From contig JAPEIS010000010.1 of the NCBI GenBank assembly GCA_029531795.1, forward strand, positions 1,302,001 through 1,366,000: a stretch of 64,000 nt of DNA, in the 5' to 3' direction. Shown here in pieces: positions 33,747 through 47,427 of the stretch. A program made the position numbers and the translations under genes. The notes under the pieces were generated by a model, which did not search any database, was not told where the DNA came from, and worked only from the letters and a program-made list of their open reading frames with translations. This stretch comes from Sclerotinia nivalis (Eukaryota > Ascomycota > Leotiomycetes > Helotiales > Sclerotiniaceae). How positions within the stretch are numbered: position 1 is the first letter of the stretch; each line of letters begins with the position of its first letter.

Positions 33747-36700
33747 TCATTTCATCAATTCCCCGATAACATCGCCCCTACTGCCAACCACAGTGCCCCT
33801 TCTCAACCTCGGATCATAACCCTCTCTCTCTCTATCCCTCGCACTATTCCTTGTTTCCCCTCTACTTCTAGATTCTCCACTCCTACCACCCATACTCCTT
33901 CGGCCCTGCTCCTCCTCCATTTCCACTCCTCCTTCCGGAACTCCCAAATCAATTTCTCTCAGCCCACCTAAATCCCCCTGTGAAACTCCTCTACTTCTCT
34001 GCGTCGTCGTCACCTCTTTCTCTTGCACCACTCTCTCCCTCACATCCCCACCTCTACTCTCTCTTCCACTATTGCCCGTAACCTTTCCCATCCTATCCTC
34101 TCTAAAATCCATCCTCTCATCTCCATATCCACTACGTCCACCGGCAGGCACCAGTTTACTAGTAGTAACCCTCTCCTCATAACCATACTCCTTAACATCA
34201 TCACCCCCATCCCTACTTCCACTCAAACTTCTTCTCACCGACTCCACAACATGCTTCCGCTTCTCCTTCAACTTCTTCTCCACCTGAACCAAGGTATTCA
34301 AATTCGCATGTCTAGCCTCCAAACTCTTTTCATCCACCAATCGATTTTTGTTCCGAATATCACTCCATCTCGTCATACTGCCCATCTCTAACACACTCAT
34401 CCTGCGCATGATATGTGTGGGATTTCCAATGATAATGGGCCTAAATTCTTCATCCGCATCATTGCCCGTATTGCCTTGGATATACTGTTCCCTCTTCATC
34501 GCCTGATAGCGTTCCAACTCGCCTGTTTTTGAGTCCGGGATAATTTGTACGTCTTGGAAACGTGCGAGCACACCGATAAGAAGAACAGAGAGGATAAGTA
34601 AAACACCGCACATCACGCCCGTGGCGGCCTGCTGGCCCAGATGTCTCTGAGCAACTCCTCCAATTCCACTTGCCATTGCCGCAATACAGAATCCCATACC
34701 TTGTGTGATACCAAAGGCGGCACACACGCGCGGGAAACAAGAGTAATTTGTCACTTTGCCGGATTTACTGCCACTTCTCGGACGTCCAGTCATACCAGGC
34801 TGAAGATCCGAAGTATCGAAAGTCTCCATAATAATACCATTGCACTCAGCAACAGCGAGGTTCGAAAGGAACCCAATGGCAGCAGCGAAAATGATAGGTA
34901 ATATGAATGGAACCGGTGGCCCGGTGGACGAGAGTGTATAAGCTAGGCCCATGAATGGAAGAAGAATAACAAAAATCGAGCGTCGAACGAAATGGGACGA
35001 TAGAGAGACCTTCTTCTTCTTCAATGTATCGTCGTCACTTTCCATCCCTTCTTTCCGTTCTCGGCTGAAGATACCTGCCTTTTGAAATGGAACGGATAGA
35101 AGTGCACCAAGCGGAATTGATGCCACGCTTGCGCCAACATATGGAGATTTGAATTTGTAGTATTTTGAAGTCAAAGAACCGAGAAGCTAGCCATCATTAG
35201 AAAAGAGTTTACTTCGGAAAAAATCGTAGCAACTTACAATCATAATCAAGATAATCTGACCATAAATCCAAGCCTGATAAAATGCTAAAACCAGAAAGCC
35301 CGGTTGACGCATCATGCTCTGCGTTAGCAGCAAACCATGATGAAATTCCTCACCCCACCACTTCGGTCCGGTATGTACTCTATGCATTTTAACCTCGCCC
35401 TTTGCCAACCTTCTAGACACTTGATCGTCTTTTCTAACTTCAGCAACGGATCGTCTAAAAGCAGACCGTCGAACTTCAGGACCAACCACATTCAGAACTA
35501 ATACCAGCGCAAGAATGGCAATACTAATATAGAAGCCCCAAGCAGGCGTCAAGAAGTTGATAATAATTGCACCGAGTAAGAATCCAACTCCAATAGACCC
35601 AAGGTAACACCAGGTCCATATACCCAGCCAAAGACCCATGCCACCGCCATGACGTCTAACATCACTTTCATCGACATATTCTTGGTGAGGATTAGTACTT
35701 TGAAGTGAAGCACCAAAAAGATCCATCAAAGTAGACAAAAAGTTCATGTTAGCAAAACCAAGTGCAAAACCCATGAATGACCGAGACAAAAGTAGACCAA
35801 TTCTCCAACCATCCAAGTTAGGATTTCGTGTTGCACCAACAGCCAAAGCTTGAGGGAAAAGCAGTGGCATGGCAAGTGACATTGAACCAAGAATATATGG
35901 CTTACGACCGTGTAAAAGTGGAAGTGGCCAAAAGAGAGTAGTCGGAATGGCAAGGCCTATGAAAAAGAAGACGTTCCCAAGAACTGTGAAATGGTGCAAG
36001 TCCACAATCGAATATTGAATCGAAGGAACCTCGCCTGCATAGATACCAATTACAAGGCCAACAAGAAACGTACTGAGACACGTTATGATAGCCGTGAATC
36101 TCTTTCGCGAAGGAGACCAATCTCTGGCAATAGGTTTTCGTTTGTGAGTTCTTGCCAGGCTGAACCCTTTGTGATCTTTTAGGCTGACATGTCTCTTGCC
36201 TTTAAGATTGAAGAAATGGTGACTCATATTCGTGTTCATCTTCACTGAACGGTTTGAACCATCTCGGTTCAGAGGCGGGCGTTGTTCTCGTAGTTCTACG
36301 AATTTATCTCTGTCCTCGTCATCCCCTCCACCTCCGCTACGCTCGCCACCTTGTGCGGCTTGTCGAAACTGTGATTGAGCTCGACTTCTGAGTCGACTAC
36401 GTGGCTGGCTTCGAGCTGTTCCCCCCTTCCCCTCAACATGTTGCATAATGTATTCATGATGAAATCCTGTTTGAAAATCAACTGTTTCAGAAGGATGTGA
36501 GCCATCAAGACTGTTTGACACCGAAGATTTACCACGAAGTGTAGTGACGGGAAGTTTGGCGAGTGTGGCTGCATCCTCTTCATAGAGTTGCTTTCCAGGG
36601 CGTGTCTCTTCATCACTTTGGGAACGTAAAAGACTAGGAGACCGGTAGACCGTATGACGCTCAGATATGTCTTGCCAGCCAAAACCGCCAGATGTAGTGG

Positions 36701-39700
36701 TTCTCGATGGTTTCTGTTTCTATTAGCACCCTTCGATAAAACATCTTTGACGAAGAGAGATGTAAGGCAATTTAATTTATCCTATTTTTGACATACCTCA
36801 AGATTGCCGTTACTTATGATGAAATCAATCCTATTGGACTCAGATGATGGCGAGACCCCTGCGGTGCTTTGTCTTGGCATAGTGAGACGCTGTGTTAACG
36901 GCTGCGGCTTTTTTGGGCTGCTTGGAAGGTCCAAAGCATGTAAGGCTCTAGAACTGTCCCAAGTAGCACTTCTTTCACGTTTTCTAAAAGCCTGATCAGG
37001 TATGTTAAGGTTTGTATCGAGTGCTTCTTTCTTTTCCTGCCTTTCCAGCGGCTCTTTAACCGCAATGTCGGCGGCAGGCGCTTGACTTATGGTTTCATCC
37101 TCGGTAAACTCATCATCGTCAGTATTGCCTTCGGTACTTGTTCCAGAATAACTACGAGCACTTTCGTGCGCACTTGGGATACTTTCAACGCTTGACAATG
37201 CTTCGTTTCTGGGTCTTCTTCGGATTTTCTGTGGGACAGATGATGTCCCGTTGTCCATGTATTTGCGACCACCCTTCAAAATTGCAGCTGCATTACTGAG
37301 AATATTTGGCACACTGTTATCATCGTCTTTTTCTGCAGCTTGTCTTGCGATCAATAGTGCTTCGTTAAGCAGTTTTTCAAGGTCATTAATAGTCCTTGTG
37401 AAAGTTGCTGCAACAGCTGCTCCCTTGTCTTTCGACTCAGCGAAAGTGATTTTCGGCTTGGTGTCGAGGGGGCTTGGTGTAGCCCCAAGGAAAAGCTCCT
37501 CTACTGGCACTGTTGGTGCTGTAAACGACCGTTGGCGGCCACTAGACCCACTATGAGCTTCGGCGCGTCGAGAGCGTGGCGGTAAGGCGGTCAGTCTAGG
37601 TGCATATGCATCGTTACTGCTCAATAGCTCTTTAAGCCAATGAACAGTGTTTTTCTTATTCATTGTCCTGTCCTCTGAAGCAGTGTTGGTGGTAGAATCC
37701 GCAACAGACATCAAGCCTTCCTTCGACCCACGACGCCTAGAAGGGTCTTTTTGGGGAGGCGCAGCAGAGGAGTTCCCATTCCTATTCTTGGGCTTCAGAA
37801 CGCGGTTTTTCGAAGAATCTCGTGGAGGAATAGCATCATATATGGTGGTGGTAGCTTTTGAGGATTCCTGTCTCCTATTTCCGCTAGTCGAGGTAAGAGG
37901 TATCTCTTCCATCTCACCAGAGTTTGCTGAAAGACTCTGAGATTTGGGGTTCTCTTCCTTGGTAGGAGAAAAGTCGATTATTGATATCTCAGCCGCCCGG
38001 TCATCAAAATAAGACTCAGGGGCGGATTCTGGTGCCTGAGTCCACAAAGAGTCCCGTCGCAAATATTCGTCGGCAGTTTTAGCTGCTTCGGCTAGAGAAT
38101 CAGCAACAAGCATTCTGTATGCATCACTTGCCTCAGCTTTCTCAATTCCAGGCGGTACGACTATGTCCTGCACAGCATTACGAACAGCTACCTTGACTGC
38201 ATCTTGAACGGCATCTTTGACTGCAGGAACAAAGCCCCAATAGGATGCATTCAGAGGATCGACAGACGGAAAGGCTTCTGAGGCATCTCGCCGCTGTATT
38301 TCTTCTACAGACTTCTGGTCGGTAAGGTTTTTTGTACGTGCTTTGTTGCGTTCAGGAATACTAGGCTTCCTATCAGAAGAACGGCCGGGATTTTCCGCTG
38401 GTTGTGGCTTTTTTGGAACGGTCACAACCGCAGTAAGCAAAGGTACTGATGGGCTTGACTTGTCGATATAGCCCAGCTTGATACACGTAGGCGATATTTC
38501 TTCTATGACGAGCTTGTCTGCCGATGAAATACTAGATTGGTTCGCAAATTCGTCTCCCTCCTTCACAGCATTCAATGCAGAGAGCTCTGCTGCTGCCGCA
38601 ATATCGGCCAATATTGGCTCTATGGGTAATTTTGTGCCTGAACTCGGCGTGACAACTTGGGTTGGAATAGCAGCTTTTTCTGTCGTACTTTTGGATGATA
38701 ATGTTACGGTCGTTAAAACAGGTGGGACTGGTAGCCCGGTATCTACTGGTGTACCTGCGGCTATAGGCGTTTTGAGTAAAGAGTGGCGGACAGAGGTCCT
38801 CGATGCTCCAGAAAGTAATGATGGCGTTTTTGCTTTAGCTCGAATAGATCCAGTCGAAGGAGATCGACCTCGTTCGGGAATTATAGCTTTGCGAGCCTCA
38901 TCTTTGGATATTGAGACAGTAGATTTAGCTTTAGGCCCTGGTAGGCTAAAATTTGTGACGACCGCCGAAGAAAGTGGTAGAGCAATGAGTTCATCAACAG
39001 CCATCTCGCTGGTCAAAACATGAGGGAAAGTGTCAACCGAGCTGACACTGCTGCCTCGGGTGGGAGGTGGAGATCCTTCGGTATCTCGTGGGTTTGTTAC
39101 GGTTGCTGTTCTAAAGGAAGATTCAGACTTCATAATATCTTGGGCACGAGTACCACAGGACTCGGGCTTGTAGCTTAAGGACCGCACCAAAGTTTGTCGG
39201 TCTTTGATATTGTCGAGTGCAAAGTCAAGGTTTGCCACACCATCTGGGGCCATCGTTACATCAATTTTGAGAAGTTCATCTTTCGACAGTAGAGTAGTGG
39301 AGGGCAAAGGATGATAAATATAGTGTTCTTTGCAATTTGGAGGACATGTTGGGGAGCAAGCGATTTCTGGTTGACCCTTAACTTCCTCTGGAGGAGACTG
39401 TGGAAGTTTAGAGAATCTGGATAACTCCGTGTCGGCTACAGCAAGTGCTGCGCATTCCGTGCTGGTTGGTTGTTCACAGTGCGGGCAAGGTTGATCGATA
39501 TCTTGGGCAGAAGTATCTTCCGTAGGCACTTTTTGGTATATATTCTTGATTGGCGGAAGGCAGGATCCAACCGCGATCTTGGAACTGCTGGGCTTACCGG
39601 GCTTTTCAATATCTCGTACTACCAACTTAGGAAGCCGAAAATAACTCGTCTTTGTCGTAGATTTGGATTCGAGCAGCTTCGAATCGATGGAAGGATCAAT

Positions 39701-40174
39701 CTCAGCAGCACCGCCATCGATGCGAAGATCGTTTGCGGAACTCGAGCCTCGTAATCTGGCTGTGCGTTTATTCGTAGACACACTAGGGTTGGAGTTTTGT
39801 CGAGATCTTTGAATACGTGGGACCTCGATATCCATGCTACCGTCAGAGCTCTGAAAGTTACGGGCCTGTGGCTCCACGCTGAGGAACCCAGAATCCGACC
39901 GTGTACCTCTTGCAGTCTTCTTGGGAGTTATATATTCGTCGAGGCTTCCAAAGGCTCTGGCCTCGTGTCGCGGAGGGTTGCGTTCGTCGGATGGATTTGG
40001 GGTTCGAGGTGGACGACTTGTATTGCGGGATAAAACGAGTGCACGAATTCGCGAGAGGATATCCTCCTCAACACGACAATTAGTAGTGTGATCAAAACCA
40101 GTACTCTGTGCAGAAGATGTCCTTCTGCGGCCAGTGACAGATACTTCAGCCGGCCCAACGGACAGGGAGTCCAT
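33747..40174 (-). CDS. Giant MFS-type membrane protein with a long disordered N-terminal region
   Basis: Exons 36797..40174, 35238..36719 and 33747..35186 give 2,099 residues. Residues 1 to about 1330 are hydrophilic and Ser/Pro/Lys-rich, with a CPHC motif near 230 and a CSPTCPPNC motif near 272. The MFS part has about 12 hydrophobic segments beginning at FTAIITCLSTFLVGLVIG (about 1335), with GRKPYILGSMSLAMPLLFP, MGLWLGIWTWCYLGSIGVG and GFLVLAFYQAWIYGQIILIM. A roughly 270-residue charged tail follows. The join between exons 1 and 2 uses GTATGT..CTAATAG (77 bp, phase 0). Without it exon 1 stops four codons later, and the conserved KQKPSRTTTSGGFGW start of the MFS portion has no ATG. Two separate genes remain possible. 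Resembles fungal MFS proteins loosely annotated as polyamine or sugar transporters; substrate unknown. Confidence 0.72.
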
Positions 40175-40779
40175 TGGTCGTTGAAAAAGCGTGCGGTAGT
40201 TTTAAAGGTACATAAGGTAACGAATATTATAGGATATTTTTGATGAATGAACGTAACCAAACGAGTGTTATGATTTATTTTTATTGTTTAGAAACGAGTG
40301 TAAAGCTGTGTGAATGAGATATGTGATTTGGATTGCAGGTCCCAAAAGAGAGGATGCAAAAGGAAAGAGCATTCGAGGTGTTGCCATAAAACAGAATTGC
40401 ACATTCTCAAGCATCTATAAACTAAGCTCACCTTGCACCTTCCGTTTTAACTATCGCAACGCTTGTTACTCACTCGGCATCGACATTTATAACATTGAAC
40501 CGGGAACACTTTAAAGTTCAAAAAGCAATTGCTTCATATGAAGACTTATATCGAATTGCTAGCTTATGACGTGTGACATGTTTGGACCTCCGCACATTAC
40601 CGCATACGAAATGGAAATGCCCGGTCATTTATACGTGTTACTTGTAGTGGGAATACAAGTTACGAAAAAGGCCAATACCCCAAGTCATATCTTTCATCGT
40701 AATGGCTATTGTGGTTGTAAGGATCGTGCGTGCTGTGTCCAATGAATGTGAGATATATTGACGCCTTATTCAAGGCCTA
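40175..40779. other. Spacer between the nitrilase gene and the giant MFS gene
   Basis: Promoter of the giant MFS gene on its left side and the 3' flank of the amidase gene on its right. Nothing else recognised. Confidence 0.5.
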
Positions 40780-41829
40780 TCACTCTTCATCCCCGTTCTT
40801 AAAGCCTTCACTGACATCTTTATAAATATCAAACCTTCTCTGGGTCTGAATCGGTATTCCTTTTCTTGTCTCTTCAATCTTCTCTCCGTTCAGCTCAGCA
40901 TAAACAATTTCTTCTTGCTCGGCAGCCTCAACAAGCACTTGTGCCATTGGATCGACGACCAAGCTATGTCCCCAGGCATGATAACTGGCAGTTTCATCTC
41001 TAGCGGGGCTGCACAAGGCCACATAAATCTGATTGTCCATAGCTCTTGCTTGTCCTTGTAATCTCCAATGAAGAGGACCTGTTGTAGTATTGAACGCGCC
41101 AGGATAAATCAAGGCAAAACATCCCTTTCGGGCCGCAATCATAGCTAACTCTGGAAATCGGACGTCATAGCAAATCGCCACTGCTATCTTACCGTATTCT
41201 GGCAGATCAATCATAGTAATATGATTGCCTGGGGAGAGAACCTCCGATTCCCTGAATGTAATCTTTCCGGGTATATCGATGTCAAAGAGATGAACTTTTC
41301 GATGGGTAGCCAATAATTCACCAGATGGAGAGAATGTCAACGAAGTATTGTAATGATTTTTGGTGGCGGGTGAGTATTCTGGAATGCTACCGCCTACCAG
41401 GTAAGTCTTCGTCTCTGCGGCCATGGCACTGAGGGCGTGAAATGAGGGCGATTGCTCAGAGGTGGGGGGAGAAGGTAGGAGAGTATCCGCATATTTGGGG
41501 AAGTATTGAGTACCATAGGGAGAGTTGAAACATTCGGGGAGTACAATGATTTTTGCACCGGCTGATGCGGCTTCACGGACCTTTTCGCGGGCGTGCACTA
41601 GATTCTGAGATTTGTCCGATCCTGTTGTGATTTGTTAGCCTCCTGTGGTGTACCATGATGAAGTTCTTGATGGTTCCAAGAAAGACGAACCACTAGCCAG
41701 TTGTATCAAGGCGATTTTGACAGGTTTCTTGAGTAATTGAGACATGTTGCGGCGTGTGGCCTGTCTTGAAAATGAAATTGATCGTGCGGTAAACTTGGGT
41801 AGAAATCGTAGAGTAGCCTTAATCATCAT
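40780..41829 (-). CDS. NIT2: Nit2-type omega-amidase (nitrilase superfamily)
   Basis: Exons 41691..41829 and 40780..41621 encode 326 residues. Nit2 proteins hydrolyse alpha-ketoglutaramate/alpha-ketosuccinamate to the keto acid and ammonia. The catalytic Glu-Lys-Cys triad is visible: LPECFNSPYGTQYFPKYAD (Glu), HRKVHLFDIDIPG (Lys) and ICYDVRFPE (Cys). The N-terminus is basic and Ser/Thr-rich (MMIKATLRFLPKFTARSISF), a good mitochondrial presequence. A second in-frame ATG (MSQLLKKPVKIALIQLASG, at about residue 29) would give a cytosolic 298-residue form, so dual targeting is likely. Donor GTTCGT at 41690 is unusual, but the join restores ASGSDKSQNLVHARE, which is conserved. Confidence 0.95.
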
Positions 41830-42342
41830 ACCACGGATGCGTATTTGGTATATTCATGCCTTGCAAGTTGGAGCTACAAGATCTGTTGAAGCTCAAAGTG
41901 GGTTCCCCTCGCTCCCTTGAATGACAAATAACGGCTAAGGGACGTGCACCAACAACTTCCGATGTCTCACGGCTATTTCAAGCTCTGTATCTGAATTCAG
42001 GGGAATGACACCTACAAACAAGGTATGTGCAATTTACAAGACGAAGATCAATCGGATATTAGAGTATATTACTGGCAGTGGTATGGACTCTGTTTTTATG
42101 GGCCATTAATTCTTCATAAGCGGTCTCAAATCCTGAAGTGAGAAAACATGGTTTTGTGTCATCATTCATTTATTTTTCGTTTTTGGCTACAATATCTCCT
42201 TGCTGGAGTTATGAAGTCCGCAGATACAACGATCTGGAATGGCCAGTAGCTAGCTATGAGCAGGGCACTCCCATACATATCTATGCTTCATGCCCAAAGT
42301 TTTGTATTCACAACGCCACGAAAGTTAAGTGGGGTCAACACC
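41830..42342. other. Promoter spacer of the Nit2 gene and 3' flank of spermidine synthase
   Basis: Short intergenic segment; no gene or element recognised. Confidence 0.5.
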
Positions 42343-43703
<1,361 letters not shown>

Positions 43704-45645
43704 CTTTACTATAGATTTGGAAAAGAACCGGTTTGAAAGGTTGTATCGTGGAGAGCAAATGAGGGGTCTGGAGAAACGAATACGGAATATGTTGAGAGAG
43801 AAAAAGAAGAACTCGTTCCTTGATGAAGGCTTGGAGTGAGTGATTGAGGTTGGGTATCTAGTGTAGAATGCGCAAGGAAGATTGCAAGTACAAGTGGTTC
43901 TCGCAATAAGTGAATAAAAAAAGAAGTGGAAATAGTAGAAGTTTGCAAAAACCCAACAAAAAACGACCTTGGTTCCCTGCTGTCAAAAATACCCAGAAGA
44001 GTTTTTTTTTTTTTTTTTGATATGGCTGCTGCTCCCAAGCACTTTCCTACCCCACCTTACACCTTAATTGATATGAGACCCACAAAGCTACTGTGATTGG
44101 TTAGTTTTCACAATTCTCGAATAACTCCCTCAAAGGAGTTAGCTTCTTGATATTTATGTGATGCTATCATCCAAATTGGAAGCCTTTCACTCGATATATA
44201 CTAGCTCTAATCGTTGATTTCATATACTCTGCCTAGGTGTATGCCACTTATAGTTTGAAGAGTAGTGCTAAGATGATTCTTAAAATCTCACTGACGAGGG
44301 TGGGGCGAAAATTGAGTGTAGAAGAAAACCGAAAAGAGTGAGCATCATTAGGGAAACACCGGTAGGTAGATTCATCCTTAGTTATTTGAATGCACTTGGT
44401 CAGATTGGATTTACTAGAGAAAGGGACAAATCAACTTGTCCAACCGGATTGCTTGTTAGGTTGCCTACGGCGCCCTTGCTTACTTGTTTGGCTTTCAAAG
44501 ATTTCCATCCATAATAGATGGTTCGTTTCAGGTGTATCTAGAAGAGGGGAACTTGGAAGGTTTGTGGACGGGTCCGTACCTACTGCATTATTTCTGCATG
44601 GCATCCTAGGTACTCTAACTTACGACTCGCTCAGTACCGGAGTAGAAGTTGGCCTTCTATCTAAAGCAGTCAAGTTCAAATCTATGACCCGCATTATAGT
44701 ATGTACTATGTGTGTCCCCCATATGACGAATATAAGATTACCCCGAGGTTCGGTTCTCTTTTGAAAATGTTACACTTATGACAAGTTCAATGCTTACCTA
44801 GTATTTATATCTGTGATATATTGGCAGATGAAGCTTCCTTGTACTTCTATAGGTTAGAATACCTAGTCTCTTTTGAACCTCGTGCTGTTGATGGTGATGC
44901 ACCTATTTTCTCACCATGCCGACCATGATTTTCTTCTCTGCCTGTCAACTACTGCAGCTGGACCAGTGGACCAGGTAAATTTCATTCTTGTGTTTAATGC
45001 GGTAGGTAGTATTAATGGGGCTGCGCCATCCAGCCATTTCTCACCCATCCTGCTTGCCACCCCTGAATGACCACCTTTTAATCCATATATAGATACATTT
45101 ACGATTACTCCGTACATACTTGAGGGTACCACAGTTGCCGTATGTACGAAGAAAAGATATTACAAGAAAACACGTTCCTTAGAGTACCTTAAGTTTCTTT
45201 AGATGATGGTTACACTACATATACCAACATCTCCATCGAACATTTCAAATCAGTGACTGGTCGATATATATCATAACCTTGTAACACTGCCTCCCTACCT
45301 TTACGAATAGAAACTAATCCTAGAAATATATTTATCATTCGACAGGTTCGATGTCCATTCGTCCGTTCTAGCCATCTTTCCAGCTTTTCATCATTTTCAT
45401 CTTTCATTTTTTTTTACAGATCACCAACATCCATATTGATTATCCACATCTTGCGCCGTGTTCACTGGTTGCCGACACGGGGGTATGGACCTCTTGGTGC
45501 CCCTTTCTCCTCATATGAACCAAAGTTTAGGGAGTCGGGACTGATTTGACACCTCCCAATCTACATTTCCACGTTGCTTCCCTGTACATGCCTTAGTTTA
45601 CATGCATCTATGCCATATGGAGTACCATTTCCATGTGGTTATACT

Positions 45646-45791
45646 CTAAGCCTTGATACCCTTGATATCCCCGTGTGAAGATTTTGAGACCTTCGTACTA
45701 AAACGGCCGTCCGAGGTTACAATGATAATGATGGTGTTGCTCATATCGTCAGCATCTACCACACACATCTTTTGGATTCTAAGCCCTTTGA
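45646..45791 (-). other. Suspected terminal exon of an unmodelled small gene
   Basis: After a TTGTAG acceptor at about 45792, the minus strand reads WYRIVYLKGLRIQKMCVVDA, DDMSNTIIIIVTSDGRFSTK, then VSKSSHGDIKGIKA and a stop. The composition (alternating hydrophobic strands, DADD turn) looks like real protein. An upstream exon in the matching phase could not be fixed with confidence, although GTGCGT near 45868 is a possible donor. No family recognised. Confidence 0.3.
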
Positions 45792-47070
45792 GATACACGA
45801 TGCGATACCACCTACAACACGGAATAGAGGAGAAGATGCTTAGATGCTTGGATATTCTTGGACGCACATGATGGAAAACTCGCGGGAGCCGATCAAACAG
45901 TATCAATGATTCATTATCAATATTGAAACTAGAATAGAAGGGAACCATCGGCGCGAATAAATGGAGAATCTATAGAGAAAATAAGCAAGCATTCATATTG
46001 ATATCTTAAACCTCATCCCAATATTGCATATTACCTTATCTTTTACCTTTGAATACATATTGGGATTGGAAATACAAGGTACCTACAGAGTACCCGTATG
46101 TAATATTCATCTTTCTTTTTCCCTCTTTTCCTGTCTTTATGCTTGCCGTACGCCTGCGTCAGTGCGTGCACCTACCTGGCAAGCCAATCTGTTTTTCATG
46201 CCCATTAGAGGATAGCAGACGATAGCAACCTTACCTGGGGGGGTCCTTCAACAACTTCGGCTTCAAAATTGAGGATCAATCCTCTCTCGTTTTTCCCCTT
46301 CACTCCCTTCACTTCCATTTCCTCTTCCTTCAAATTCAATTCGCCCCACCCACTCCATCAATCACCAAACGGTCAACCACCCACCACAAACCCACCAACA
46401 AAATTCACGAGTACCGACACCCCTACGTACCTACGATATATCTCGACCCATTCAATCGAAACGTAAGAGAATAATACAGTTACATTTACAGTTCTGTTTT
46501 TTAAGCACTCACCTCCAGGGCTTTTTTTTAATTCACTCAATATACCAGAAATAACTCGGCATGGTATTTTGGGGGAGGGAGATATTGTAGTCTTACTACA
46601 ATACTAATCTTACTACATACAGTACAGTACGGAGTACCTACTCGTAAAAAGTATTACGATTCAAATCAAATCAAAGACCCAAACCCCAAAATCAACCTCA
46701 GAATCAAAATCAAATCTTACCAAAGGCCTTAAAAAGAAAACAATCACCAATCCAAAAGAGTTAGTTACCTACTAGGTATTTATATTATTTCAAATTCGTC
46801 AACACTTTAATACTTCTGCCGGTTTACCTAAATTAAAGTTGCCTCTACTCACTCCCTAGTAGGTACTTTTCAATCCTCTTAATTAGTTCCCCGAGCGAGT
46901 CCAGATCCGTCGCCCATTTTGGTTTGCATGTCTACCCACTAGACTACCCATCAAAGCCGCCCGCTGTCTTATCAACAACGACCATCCCCGAATAATTTTA
47001 AAATTTGACAAACCAGACCGAGATCTCTCATCCGTTGAAGAAAAGCTCCCAGTTTCTTGGAAGGCTTGCT

Positions 47071-47155
47071 ATTCGACACTACTATTCGACACTACTATTC
47101 GACACTACGGTACTTGAGTGGTTCTTCAACAACAATAACAACAACAACAACAACA
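47071..47155. repeat. Triplicated ATTCGACACTACT and (CAA)n tracts
   Basis: A 13-bp unit ATTCGACACTACT is present about three times at 47071-47108. Then (AAC)n lies at 47126-47155. Both are in the presumed 5' UTR or promoter of the G-alpha gene. Confidence 0.9.
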
Positions 47156-47427
47156 TACCAAGCCAAATCAAATCAAATTACACAGGTACCTGACCTTGCT
47201 TCAAGGTTATTCTTGGCTTACCTACCCTACACTCACTATCTTTTACTGGTATCAACGGCGAATTTAATTCTCGTTAATGTTATCATATTTTACCTATCCT
47301 AGGTAATTATCTCAAATACATACTCTTGTACCCAAATCCTCAAACTCTTCTTCAATTACACTATACCATCGCCTTTGGCGATCAGAAAACATCATTCAAA
47401 ATTGCTCCTCCAGTTTGGCCCTTTATG

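Larger units (their letters stand above)
43704..47427. other. Long spacer, possible missed small gene
   Basis: Divergent region between spermidine synthase (-) and the G-alpha gene (+). A T17 tract lies at 44002-44018. Short frames are mostly featureless. A coding-like terminal exon is suspected at 45646-45790 (-), see findings. Simple repeats occur at 47071-47155. Confidence 0.5.

Noticed and set aside
36296..36682. 128-codon frame as the N-terminus of a separate MFS gene
   Set aside because: It is out of phase with the conserved KQKPSRTTTSGG..RPGKQLYEEDAATLAKLP reading, which is open without an ATG back to the CTAATAG acceptor.
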